Source: Acidobacteriota bacterium
GTDB lineage: Bacteria > Acidobacteriota > Terriglobia > Versatilivoradales > Versatilivoraceae
Direction: 5' to 3'
Length of the DNA: 5,829 bases
Assembly (NCBI GenBank): GCA_026706225.1
Contig: JAPOZE010000666.1
Span: 1-5,829, forward strand
The position numbers were made by a program, and so were the translations under genes. The notes below the pieces were generated by a model. That model worked only from the letters and a program-made list of their open reading frames with translations. It made no database searches and had not been told where the DNA came from. Positions 1-5,829 of the stretch are shown here, in pieces. Positions within the stretch are counted from its first letter, which is position 1; each line of letters opens with the position of its first letter.

Positions 1-490
1 GGCGGGAGATGTCGTACTTGCGGGCCAGGTTTTCGGCCGTCAATCCCATGTTGAGGTAGACGTCCGGGTAGGAATCCACCAACTCGGGGTTGGGCGAGAA
101 ATGCCGCCCGGCCATGGGGATCAGGCTCATGCTTTCCGTTCCTCCGGCCAGGATGACGTCGGCCGAGCCGCAGCGGATTCTCTCGGCGGCGAAGGCGATG
201 GATTGGAGGCCCGAGGCGCAGAAGCGGTTGACGGTGACAGCCGGGACTTCGACCGGCAGACCGGCCCTCAGCGCGGCGATGCGGGCCACGTTCATTCCCT
301 GCTCCGCCTCCGGCATGGCGCACCCGATGATGACGTCTTCGATCTCGCCGGCCTTCAATCCGGGAGCACGCCGAACGGCTTCCGAGATGGCCGCGGCAGC
401 CAGGTCGTCGGGGCGGGTGTGTCTCAGGGCTCCCTTCCCGGCTCTCCCGACCGGAGTCCTGGCGGCGGCGACGATGACAGCTTCTTTCAT
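1..490 (-). CDS. fadA: Acetyl-CoA C-acyltransferase (thiolase, FadA type), N-terminal part only
   Basis: This is the last step of beta-oxidation: thiolytic cleavage of 3-ketoacyl-CoA to acetyl-CoA plus a shortened acyl-CoA, in the cytoplasm. I translated it from the sequence. The ATG complement lies at 488-490, and 163 residues are readable before the window edge cuts the gene; the usual family length is about 390-400. It opens [20 protein letters not shown], the classic thiolase N-terminus. The nucleophilic cysteine is Cys91 in NRFCASGLQ, followed by the GGTESMS motif near residues 116-122. The catalytic His and second Cys of the C-terminal half are outside the window. The text ([18 protein letters not shown]) resembles Bacillus FadA as I remember it. 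It starts 23 bases after fadN, with a Shine-Dalgarno-like GGGAAG (complement of 497-502) six bases before the ATG, so it is the third gene of the operon. Biosynthetic acetyl-CoA acetyltransferases share these motifs, but the fadN neighbour favours the degradative role. Confidence 0.95.
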   Translation of the reverse strand, partial: MKEAVIVAAARTPVGRAGKGALRHTRPDDLAAAAISEAVRRAPGLKAGEIEDVIIGCAMPEAEQGMNVARIAALRAGLPVEVPAVTVNRFCASGLQSIAFAAERIRCGSADVILAGGTESMSLIPMAGRHFSPNPELVDSYPDVYLNMGLTAENLARKYDISR

Positions 491-513
491 GGGTTTCTTC
501 CCGGTGGTTGCGT

Positions 514-2910
514 TCAGTTCCTTAGCGGCTTGCCTCGCTGCAGCATGTGTTGGATCCGGTCCTGCGACTTGCGTTCTCCACAGACGCTCAGGAAGGCTTC
601 TCGTTCCAGGTCCAGAAAATGCTGCTCGTTGACGGTCCTGGGGCTGCTGCCGTCGCCACCGCAGAAAATGTGGGCCAACTTGCTTCCCAGGTGGTAGTCG
701 TACCGGCTGATGTAGGCTCCCCGCAGCAACTGGTGCATGCCGATCTTGAGAGTGGATAGTGCCGGACGGCCCAGCGCGGGCACCGCCTGCGGCGGGTCCG
801 GTTTCTGAAATCCCTGCCTCACCAGGGTCAGGACCCTGCGCTTGGCGTCGGCGATCAGGCGGTCGGGGTTCATGGTAATGGCGTCACCGGGGCGAAGGAA
901 GCCCAGAGACCGGGCCTCCGGACCGCTGCCGGACACCTTGGCCTTGGCGACGGTCTCGAAGGAAGCGCGCAGGCACGGAAACGGTTCCTGGTCGGACCCC
1001 GCCCTTTCCAGGCTCCGCAACACCATCTCCTTGGTGCCTCCCGCTGACGGAATCAGACCCACCCCCAACTCGACCAGGCCCATGTAGGTTTCGGCGGAGG
1101 CCTGAACGGCCGAGGCATGCAGGGCGATCTCGCAGCCGCCGCCCAGGGTGAGCCCGAAGGGAGCGACCACCACCGGACAGGGGGAGTACTTGATCTCCAT
1201 GTTGGCTGCTTGAAACAGCCGAATCATGCTGTCGATTTCCTTCCACTGCCGTTCCCGGGCCTTGCGCAGGATTTCCACCAGGTCGGCTCCGGCGGAAAAG
1301 TTGGCGCCCTGATTGCCGATCACCATGCCGGCAAAGTCGGAGCGCACGACCTGAAGCGCTTCTCGTATCATGTGAAGGGTGTCGTCCCCAATGGTGTTCA
1401 TCTTGGCGTGGAATTCGAGACAGAGGACACCGTCGCCAAGGTCGATCAGGCTGGCCCGGGGACTCCTGCGAACGGCTCTTCCCTTTTGCTCCCTGAGGGA
1501 AGACAGCAGGACCACTCCGTCCGGAACGCCGAGACGGAGATAGTCCCGGGAGGGCCGATCGAAGCAGGAGACGCTTCCCCCGCCCCGGCGGTAAAAGCTC
1601 TTTCCGGGAGTCTCCAGGACCATCCGCGCCAACTCCGGCACCTCTCTTCCCTCGGATTGCAGGCGTGCCGCCACGGCTTCGACACCCAGGGCATCCCAGG
1701 TCTCAAAGGGTCCCAGCTCCCAATTGAAGCCCCACTTCATGGCATTGTCGATGGTGACGATGTCGTCGGAAATCTCCGGAATTCGATTGGCGGCGTAGAC
1801 CATCTCTCCGCTGAGCGTCTTCCAGAGCAGTTGTCCGGCTCGATCGTCGCATCGAATCAATGCCTGCAACCGTTCGGCAATGTTGGGGACGGCCTTGGCC
1901 TCCGCCAGCGAGGGATACTCGACCTTGCGACGGGAGCGATACTCCAGGGACTCGGGGTCCAGGACCAGGATTTCCCCGTCCGGCGATTTTCGGTAGAAGC
2001 CCTGTCCGCTCTTGGCTCCCAACCGGTCTTGCTCAATCAGCCGCTGGATGACGTCCGGGATCTCAAACAGGCGGTGGCGCTCATCGCCGGGCGCGTTCTC
2101 AAAGAGGTTGGCGGTAACCCGGGCAAAGGTGTCGAGGCCGACGAGGTCCAGCGTGCGAAAGGTGGCGCTCTTGGGCCGGCCGATCAGGCTGCCGGTCAAC
2201 AGGTCGATCTCGTCGACCCCGTAACCCTCGTCCAGGACCATGCGAAGGAGCTGCTGGAGGGCGAAGGCGCCGACCCGGTTGGCCACGAAGTTGGGAGTGT
2301 CCTTGGCGACCACGATGCCCTTGCCCAGGCGAAAGTGGCCGAGCCGGCTCATGGTCTCGATTACCGATTCCAGAGTTTCCGGGGTGGGAATCAGTTCCAG
2401 CAGCTTGAGGTAGCGAGGCGGATTGAAGAAATGGGTTCCCAGCCAGTGCCGCCGAAAGTCATCGCTCAGTCCTTCGGCCAGCCGGTTGACCGAGATCCCG
2501 GAGGTGTTGGAACTGACGATGGATCCCGGCCGGCGGGTCCGATCGAGGTCCTCGAGCAGGCGGGCTTTGACGTCGAAGTCTTCAGAGACGGCTTCAATGA
2601 TCCAGTCCACCTCTCCCAGCCAGGATCGGTGGTCCTGCAAGTTTCCGATTCGAATGCGCCGGGAGTACTCCGGAAGAAAGAAGGCGGGAGGTTTGCTCCG
2701 TTCCGCCCGGCGCAGTCCCTCTTGCACCAGCCGCTGCCGGAATTGGGGGGCGGGAGTCGCCCCCTCCCCGGACGTTTTGTCGGGAGTTGGGTCCGAAGGC
2801 GGGATATCCAGCAGGCAGACTGAAAATCGGGCGTTGACCAAGTGGGCGGCAATGGCGGCGCCCATCACGCCCGCGCCGACGACCGCCACCCGTTCAATCC
2901 TCTTGTTCAT
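514..2910 (-). CDS. fadN: 3-hydroxyacyl-CoA dehydrogenase / enoyl-CoA hydratase fusion (FadN type)
   Basis: This is a 798-residue cytoplasmic enzyme for two consecutive beta-oxidation steps: hydration of 2-enoyl-CoA and NAD-dependent oxidation of 3-hydroxyacyl-CoA. The dehydrogenase comes first. It has a Rossmann loop GAGVMG at 12-17, SSNTSG from Ser133, catalytic His160 in GTHFFNP, Glu172 and Asn211 in TPNFVANR. C-terminal dehydrogenase segments follow at about 208-300 and 350-420. The hydratase (crotonase) domain runs from about 485. Its oxyanion-hole region is NFSAGADL (537-544), and the two catalytic glutamates are Glu594 (GGGCE) and Glu614 (VELGVGLIP). The tail ends [21 protein letters not shown]. 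This order is the reverse of E. coli FadB (hydratase first), and the length is close to Bacillus FadN (about 790). I chose the ATG at 2910 because [14 protein letters not shown] places the Rossmann loop correctly. The 28-residue extension up to 2994 is Arg/Pro-rich and would overlap the ligase gene. No clear Shine-Dalgarno is visible, so translation may be coupled to the ligase stop 16 bases upstream. Confidence 0.95.
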   Translation of the reverse strand: MNKRIERVAVVGAGVMGAAIAAHLVNARFSVCLLDIPPSDPTPDKTSGEGATPAPQFRQRLVQEGLRRAERSKPPAFFLPEYSRRIRIGNLQDHRSWLGEVDWIIEAVSEDFDVKARLLEDLDRTRRPGSIVSSNTSGISVNRLAEGLSDDFRRHWLGTHFFNPPRYLKLLELIPTPETLESVIETMSRLGHFRLGKGIVVAKDTPNFVANRVGAFALQQLLRMVLDEGYGVDEIDLLTGSLIGRPKSATFRTLDLVGLDTFARVTANLFENAPGDERHRLFEIPDVIQRLIEQDRLGAKSGQGFYRKSPDGEILVLDPESLEYRSRRKVEYPSLAEAKAVPNIAERLQALIRCDDRAGQLLWKTLSGEMVYAANRIPEISDDIVTIDNAMKWGFNWELGPFETWDALGVEAVAARLQSEGREVPELARMVLETPGKSFYRRGGGSVSCFDRPSRDYLRLGVPDGVVLLSSLREQKGRAVRRSPRASLIDLGDGVLCLEFHAKMNTIGDDTLHMIREALQVVRSDFAGMVIGNQGANFSAGADLVEILRKARERQWKEIDSMIRLFQAANMEIKYSPCPVVVAPFGLTLGGGCEIALHASAVQASAETYMGLVELGVGLIPSAGGTKEMVLRSLERAGSDQEPFPCLRASFETVAKAKVSGSGPEARSLGFLRPGDAITMNPDRLIADAKRRVLTLVRQGFQKPDPPQAVPALGRPALSTLKIGMHQLLRGAYISRYDYHLGSKLAHIFCGGDGSSPRTVNEQHFLDLEREAFLSVCGERKSQDRIQHMLQRGKPLRN

Positions 2911-2926
2911 AGGGCGTGGCGGCCGG

Positions 2927-4732
2927 TCATTCCGGTTTGGACGGGCTCTCCGCGTAGAGAGCCTCGATCTCACTCTTGAACCGCTTCTCGACAACCCGGC
3001 GCTTGACTTTAAGCGTAGGCGTCAGTTCTCCGTCTTCAATGGTGAAGTCCTTTTCTACGGGAATGACTTTTTTCACCGTTTCGAAGGAGGCCAGCCCAGC
3101 CGTCGATTTTTCGACCGCCTTCATGAGGAATTCTCGAATTTGCGGGCTTTGGAGGAGTTCACCATAGTTCCCGAAGGACAATCCCTGTTCCCGCGCGTGG
3201 TCGTTGATCGTATCCGGATTGGGGACCACCAGAGCGCACAGGTAGGGGCGCCTGTCTCCCAGGACGACGGCATTGAGCAGAGCCGGGCTGGCCTTGAGAA
3301 GCCTCTCGAGCGGTTGGGGCGCCACGTTTTTTCCGCCGGCCGTGACAATCAGGTCCTTCTTGCGATCGGTGATCTTCAGGAATCCGTCCGAATCCAGGTG
3401 GCCGATGTCCCCGGTATGGAACCACCCGTCCTTGATCACCTCTCGAGTTTCCTCGGGCCTGTTGTAATAGCCGAGCATCACAGACGGTCCGCGAGTCAGG
3501 ACCTCGCCATCTTCGGCGATTCGCACTTCCAGACCGGGCAGCGGCTGTCCCACCGTTCCGAACCTGAAGCAGTTGGGCACGTTGACCGCGATCACCGGTG
3601 AGGTTTCGGTGAGGCCGTAGCCCTCCAGGACCAGGATTCCGGCGCTGAGGAAGAACTCGGCCAGGCTGGGGTCGAGAGGGGCGCCTCCCGAGATGAAGAA
3701 ACGCAGGCGGCCGCCAATGCGCTGTTGGAGCTTGGCGAATACAAGCTTGGAGGCAAGAAATCGCTGGAATGCCAAGCCGGGGGATGGGCTGGTTCCCTGC
3801 AGGATGTGACGGGTATGGCGCTCCCCTACCCCGAATGCCCACTCGCCCAGGATGCGTTTCAGGCCGGAACTGAGCTGCCTGGATTCCATGACGCGGTCGT
3901 AGAGCTTCTCGAAGAACCTGGGGACGCAGGCCACCACCGTGGGATGGACCTCCTGCATGTTGACCGGCACCTTTTCGATGCTTTCGGCGTAGGCGATGCT
4001 CACCCCGCAATAGAACATGAGGTAGTGCGCCACCCGTTCGAAAATATGGCTGAGCGGCAGCAGGGAAAGGACGCTGTCCTTGGGATCGAAGTCGAATACC
4101 CGGCTGAGTTCCAGGACGTTGGCCACGATGTTGGCGTGGGAGAGCATGACTCCCTTGGGCGGCCCGGTGGTGCCGGAGGTGTAGATGATGGTGGCCACGT
4201 CTTGCGGGCCGATTCCCTGGCGGACCTTCTGGTATGCGGCCGGGTCGCTCTGCCAGGCCTGTTCCCCCTCCTCGCGCAGACTGTCGAAGCTCCGCAGGCT
4301 GTCGGATTCAGGTTCTTCCAGGTCCATGACCACCGTGACCTGGAGACTGGGAATCTTCGACTGAATTTCCCGGATCTTCTCCAGTTGTTCCGAGGTGGAC
4401 AGGATGATGATCTTGACGCCGGCGTCGTTGAGGAGGCCCTCGATCTGGTTCGAGGGCAGCGTCGGATAGACCGGAACGTTGATAGCGCCGACGGAAAGGA
4501 TGGCGAGGTCCGAAACCAGCCATTCGGGCCTGTTTTCCGACAGTAGGGCTATACGGTCGCCGGTTTCCACTCCCAGATTCATCAATCCCGCAACCAGGCC
4601 CTCGACCTGGCTGCGGACTTCTGCCGAAGACAGAGGCTGATAGCCGTCCTCCCGCTTGACCAGCAAGGCGTCGGGTCGGCTCTTGTGGGTTACGGCCTCA
4701 TCGAAGAGATCAACAAGCGTTTGCGGTGCCAT
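2927..4732 (-). CDS. Long-chain fatty acid--CoA ligase (AMP-forming acyl-CoA synthetase)
   Basis: This 601-residue enzyme of the adenylate-forming (ANL) superfamily converts fatty acid, ATP and CoA to acyl-CoA, AMP and PPi, which feeds the FadN/FadA enzymes encoded downstream. Motifs appear in the expected order. The P-loop is YTSGTTGPPKGV (184-195), followed by the acyl-binding region around LPLSHIFER (225-233) and VPRFFEKLYDRV (270-281). Next come GYGLTETSPV (371-380), GWFHTGD (436-442), the hinge ITDRKKD (454-460) and GGKNVAPQPLE (466-476). The adenylation lysine is probably Lys575 in LTPTLKVKRR. All key residues I can check are present, and the length is normal for the FAA1/FadD15-like class (about 600). 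No signal peptide or clear membrane segment is seen; the family is cytoplasmic or membrane-peripheral. The ATG at 4732 follows a GAGGG Shine-Dalgarno five bases upstream. It is the first gene of the operon, behind the extended -10 at 4808-4816. Chain-length preference cannot be read from the sequence. Confidence 0.95.
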   Translation of the reverse strand: MAPQTLVDLFDEAVTHKSRPDALLVKREDGYQPLSSAEVRSQVEGLVAGLMNLGVETGDRIALLSENRPEWLVSDLAILSVGAINVPVYPTLPSNQIEGLLNDAGVKIIILSTSEQLEKIREIQSKIPSLQVTVVMDLEEPESDSLRSFDSLREEGEQAWQSDPAAYQKVRQGIGPQDVATIIYTSGTTGPPKGVMLSHANIVANVLELSRVFDFDPKDSVLSLLPLSHIFERVAHYLMFYCGVSIAYAESIEKVPVNMQEVHPTVVACVPRFFEKLYDRVMESRQLSSGLKRILGEWAFGVGERHTRHILQGTSPSPGLAFQRFLASKLVFAKLQQRIGGRLRFFISGGAPLDPSLAEFFLSAGILVLEGYGLTETSPVIAVNVPNCFRFGTVGQPLPGLEVRIAEDGEVLTRGPSVMLGYYNRPEETREVIKDGWFHTGDIGHLDSDGFLKITDRKKDLIVTAGGKNVAPQPLERLLKASPALLNAVVLGDRRPYLCALVVPNPDTINDHAREQGLSFGNYGELLQSPQIREFLMKAVEKSTAGLASFETVKKVIPVEKDFTIEDGELTPTLKVKRRVVEKRFKSEIEALYAESPSKPE

Positions 4733-4737
4733 GGGTT

Positions 4738-4742
4738 CCCTC
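4738..4742 (-). promoter_or_regulatory. Ribosome binding site of the acyl-CoA ligase gene, overlapped by a repeat
   Basis: GAGGG on the minus strand lies five bases before the ATG at 4732 and supports that start. It is unusual in overlapping one copy of the leader hexamer GGGAAC (4740-4735). A better-looking GGGAGG further upstream sits about 14 bases from the ATG, which is too far for an ideal site. Confidence 0.55.
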
Positions 4743-4765
4743 GCATCCTCCCGTTCGTGAAACTG

Positions 4766-4790
4766 GGGAACAGTCCCGGCTGTCGTTCCC
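4766..4790 (-). promoter_or_regulatory. Possible leader hairpin in the ligase mRNA
   Basis: In the predicted transcript, GGGAAC (complement of 4785-4790) can pair with GUUCCC (complement of 4766-4771) across a 13-base loop. An alternative fold pairs GGGA with UCCC and ACAG with CUGU, with a three-base bulge between the two stems. It is not followed by a U-run, so it is not an intrinsic terminator. Any regulatory role is inference. Confidence 0.35.
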
Positions 4791-4807
4791 GGCTGGAAAT
4801 TACCGTG

Positions 4808-4816
4808 ATTATAGCA
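4808..4816 (-). promoter_or_regulatory. Extended -10 promoter of the acyl-CoA ligase/fadN/fadA operon
   Basis: The minus strand reads TGCTATAAT (plus strand ATTATAGCA), an exact match to the bacterial extended -10 consensus TGnTATAAT in otherwise GC-rich sequence. No TTGACA-like -35 lies 16-18 bases upstream, which is typical where the extended TG compensates. Transcription would start near 4800, giving a leader of about 68 bases before the ATG at 4732. The assignment assumes a housekeeping sigma-70-type factor. Confidence 0.7.
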
Positions 4817-4923
4817 AACCCGGGAACCCCTCGAGGCTGCAGGCTCTACGGGTCCACCGTCGCCTGGATTTGACGGGGTCCAGAGCCTTCGGAAACGCCC
4901 TTCCGGGGGGCCGGCCGATTGGC

Positions 4924-4952
4924 TTGACGCCTCCTGGAGGGTGTGTTACTTT
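4924..4952 (+). promoter_or_regulatory. Candidate sigma-70 promoter of gcvT
   Basis: TTGACG at 4924-4929 matches five of six bases of the -35 consensus. It is followed after exactly 17 bases by TACTTT at 4947-4952, which matches four of six bases of the -10 consensus. Transcription would begin around 4959 and leave a leader of about 30 bases before the gcvT ATG. The -10 is only moderate, so another start is possible. Confidence 0.45.
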
Positions 4953-4988
4953 GCCACGCTTGGTGCCTCCCTCCGAGACCGGCAGCCG

Positions 4989-5829
4989 ATGACGTCTCCG
5001 CTGAAGAAGACTTCCCTGAACGAGTTGCATCGAGGGTTGGGAGCCAGGATGGGCGCATTTGGCGGCTGGGAAATGCCCATCGAGTACTCGGGTATCGTGC
5101 GGGAGCATCTGGCTGTGTGGACCGCGGTGGGCCTGTTCGACGTCAGCCACATGGGCGAGATCGAGATCGACGGGCCCGGCAGCCTGGCCCTGGTGCAGCA
5201 GGCCACCTGCAACAATGCCGGCCGGCTCCAATCCGGCCGGATCCAATACTCCGCCCTGCTCACTGAGCAGGGGACCTTTGTGGACGACATTCTGGTCCAT
5301 CGGCTGGGAGAGAACCACTTTCTCCTTTGCGTCAATGCCGGCAACACCGGCAAGGATTATCGTCACATCTGCCGGCAGAATCGATTCGGGGCCCGGGTCT
5401 CCGATGTCAGCGATCAATATGCGCAGTTGGCCATTCAGGGTCCCGAGTCCGAGGGAGTTCTCCAGCCCCTGGTTGATCTGGACCTGGCTGAAATTGGCTA
5501 CTACCGCTTTCGACCAGGACATATCCAGGGCGTTGCGGGGTTGATTGCGCGGACCGGATACACGGGGGAAGACGGCTTTGAAATTTACTTCCCGCCGGCG
5601 GCCGCCGAGGCCGTCTGGGAGGGCCTGCAGCGATCGGGACAGTCCCGGGAGTTGCTTCCGGTGGGACTGGGAGCACGAAATACGTTGCGCCTGGAAGCCA
5701 GGATGGCTCTCTACGGGCACGAGATCGATGAGAACACAACGCCCTGGGAAGCAGGATTGGGGTGGATGGTTCGCATGGACAAGCCCGACTTTACGGGAAA
5801 GGGCGCCCTGGCTGACCAACTCGAGAAGG
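4989..5829 (+). CDS. gcvT: Aminomethyltransferase, glycine cleavage system T-protein (C-terminus cut)
   Basis: This is the T-protein of the glycine cleavage complex. It takes the aminomethyl group from the lipoyl arm of H-protein and transfers the one-carbon unit to tetrahydrofolate, giving 5,10-methylene-THF and ammonia. 280 residues are readable of the usual 360-370; the right edge cuts the C-terminal barrel domain. Diagnostic segments are GARMGAFGGWEMPIEY (18-33), GLFDVSHMGEI (48-58), the folate-site Asp pair in FVDDILVHR (97-105), IQGPES (149-154), ARTGYTGEDGFEI (187-199) and GLGARNTLRLEARMALYGHE (226-245). The start is the ATG at 4989, which gives the normal N-terminal length. An in-frame GTG at 4941 would add 16 unconserved residues. 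No good Shine-Dalgarno precedes the ATG. The gene is divergent from the fatty-acid operon and probably heads a gcvT-gcvH-gcvP transcript beyond the window (inference). One small oddity is Asn231 where most family members I recall have Asp (ARD-T/S-LR). Confidence 0.95.
   Translation, partial: MTSPLKKTSLNELHRGLGARMGAFGGWEMPIEYSGIVREHLAVWTAVGLFDVSHMGEIEIDGPGSLALVQQATCNNAGRLQSGRIQYSALLTEQGTFVDDILVHRLGENHFLLCVNAGNTGKDYRHICRQNRFGARVSDVSDQYAQLAIQGPESEGVLQPLVDLDLAEIGYYRFRPGHIQGVAGLIARTGYTGEDGFEIYFPPAAAEAVWEGLQRSGQSRELLPVGLGARNTLRLEARMALYGHEIDENTTPWEAGLGWMVRMDKPDFTGKGALADQLEK

Larger units (their letters stand above)
4735..4827. repeat. Four alternating GTTCCC/GGGAAC hexamers around the ligase promoter
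   Basis: On the plus strand the copies are GTTCCC at 4735-4740, GGGAAC at 4766-4771, GTTCCC at 4785-4790 and GGGAAC at 4822-4827, so the orientation alternates. The last two extend to 8-base inverted arms, GTTCCCGG (4785-4792) and CCGGGAAC (4820-4827), which flank the -10. A 9-base direct repeat TCCCGGCTG also occurs at 4774-4782 and 4787-4795, spaced 13 bases start to start. It could be an operator array or RNA structure; no known regulator motif is recognised. Confidence 0.5.
4733..4988. other. Divergent intergenic region between the acyl-CoA ligase operon and gcvT
   Basis: These 256 non-coding bases lie between two genes transcribed away from each other, so promoters for both should be here. 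The left half holds an extended -10 for the ligase and a cluster of GTTCCC/GGGAAC repeats. The right half holds a candidate gcvT promoter and GC-rich sequence, including the palindrome GGCCGGCC at 4909-4916. I see no small gene with convincing coding features, no tRNA and no terminator. Confidence 0.85.

Noticed and set aside
90..697. Two overlapping plus-strand open frames of 180 and 198 codons at the left end
   Set aside because: Both are antisense to the thiolase and the fadN 3' end, where the minus strand encodes the conserved NRFCASGLQ and GKPLRN motifs.
1117..2823. A 568-codon open frame on the plus strand, antisense to fadN
   Set aside because: It is a shadow of the fadN coding frame in GC-rich DNA. 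Its translation shows no recognisable domain, while the opposite strand has complete catalytic motifs throughout.
2911..2994. An upstream ATG giving FadN 28 extra residues
   Set aside because: The extra residues are Arg/Pro-rich, overlap the end of the ligase gene and push the Rossmann loop away from its usual N-terminal position.
2423..3601. A 392-codon plus-strand open frame spanning the fadN/ligase junction
   Set aside because: It lies antisense across two well-supported genes, has low-complexity Arg/Ser-rich composition at its start and shows no family motif.
3725..4546. A 273-codon plus-strand open frame antisense to the ligase
   Set aside because: It is a codon-bias shadow of the ligase; the protein has no recognisable motif.
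4909..4916. The 8-base palindrome GGCCGGCC near the gcvT promoter as an operator
   Set aside because: It is a single short palindrome in very GC-rich DNA, without flanking symmetry or repetition, so it can easily be chance.
4733..4988. A glycine riboswitch upstream of gcvT
   Set aside because: The candidate promoter leaves only about 30 bases of leader, too short for a glycine aptamer, and I could not find tandem aptamer-like structure in the region.
4809..5819. A 336-codon minus-strand open frame over gcvT and the intergenic region
   Set aside because: It is antisense to a clear GcvT and has no domain signature. It would also run through the promoter region.

Overview
The window looks like chromosomal DNA from a GC-rich (by eye about 60% or more) free-living heterotrophic bacterium. 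It is densely coded and shows no insertion sequence, phage gene, CRISPR array, tRNA or rRNA. The lineage cannot be fixed from this sequence. The FadN/FadA pairing is best known from Bacillus, but the base composition and the GcvT wording (ARNTLRLEA...YGHEI) made me think of Acidobacteriota or a similar high-GC phylum. That is a weak guess from remembered sequences.

Layout: the left 4.7 kb is a three-gene minus-strand operon read right to left. It begins with a long-chain acyl-CoA synthetase (4732 to 2927). After a 16-base gap comes a FadN-type two-domain 3-hydroxyacyl-CoA dehydrogenase/enoyl-CoA hydratase (2910 to 514). After a 23-base gap comes a FadA-type thiolase (490 to the left edge, where it is cut). 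A 256-base divergent intergenic region (4733-4988) follows. The plus-strand gcvT (4989 to the right edge, cut) encodes the aminomethyltransferase (T-protein) of the glycine cleavage system.

How the genes work together: the ligase activates a fatty acid to its CoA thioester. FadN hydrates the 2-enoyl-CoA and oxidises the 3-hydroxyacyl-CoA. FadA cleaves the 3-ketoacyl-CoA with CoA to release acetyl-CoA. The one beta-oxidation step missing is acyl-CoA dehydrogenase; by analogy with the Bacillus fadN-fadA-fadE operon it may lie just beyond the left edge. gcvT belongs to a separate pathway (glycine to methylene-tetrahydrofolate) and probably starts a separate, divergent gcv transcript.

The most interesting non-coding signal is in the divergent region. 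A consensus extended -10 (TGCTATAAT) faces the ligase. Around it, four copies of GTTCCC/GGGAAC alternate in orientation within 93 bases, one of them overlapping the ligase Shine-Dalgarno sequence. This could be an operator array or a small RNA switch, or it could be chance. I see no convincing new biological system; the protein-coding part is ordinary metabolism.
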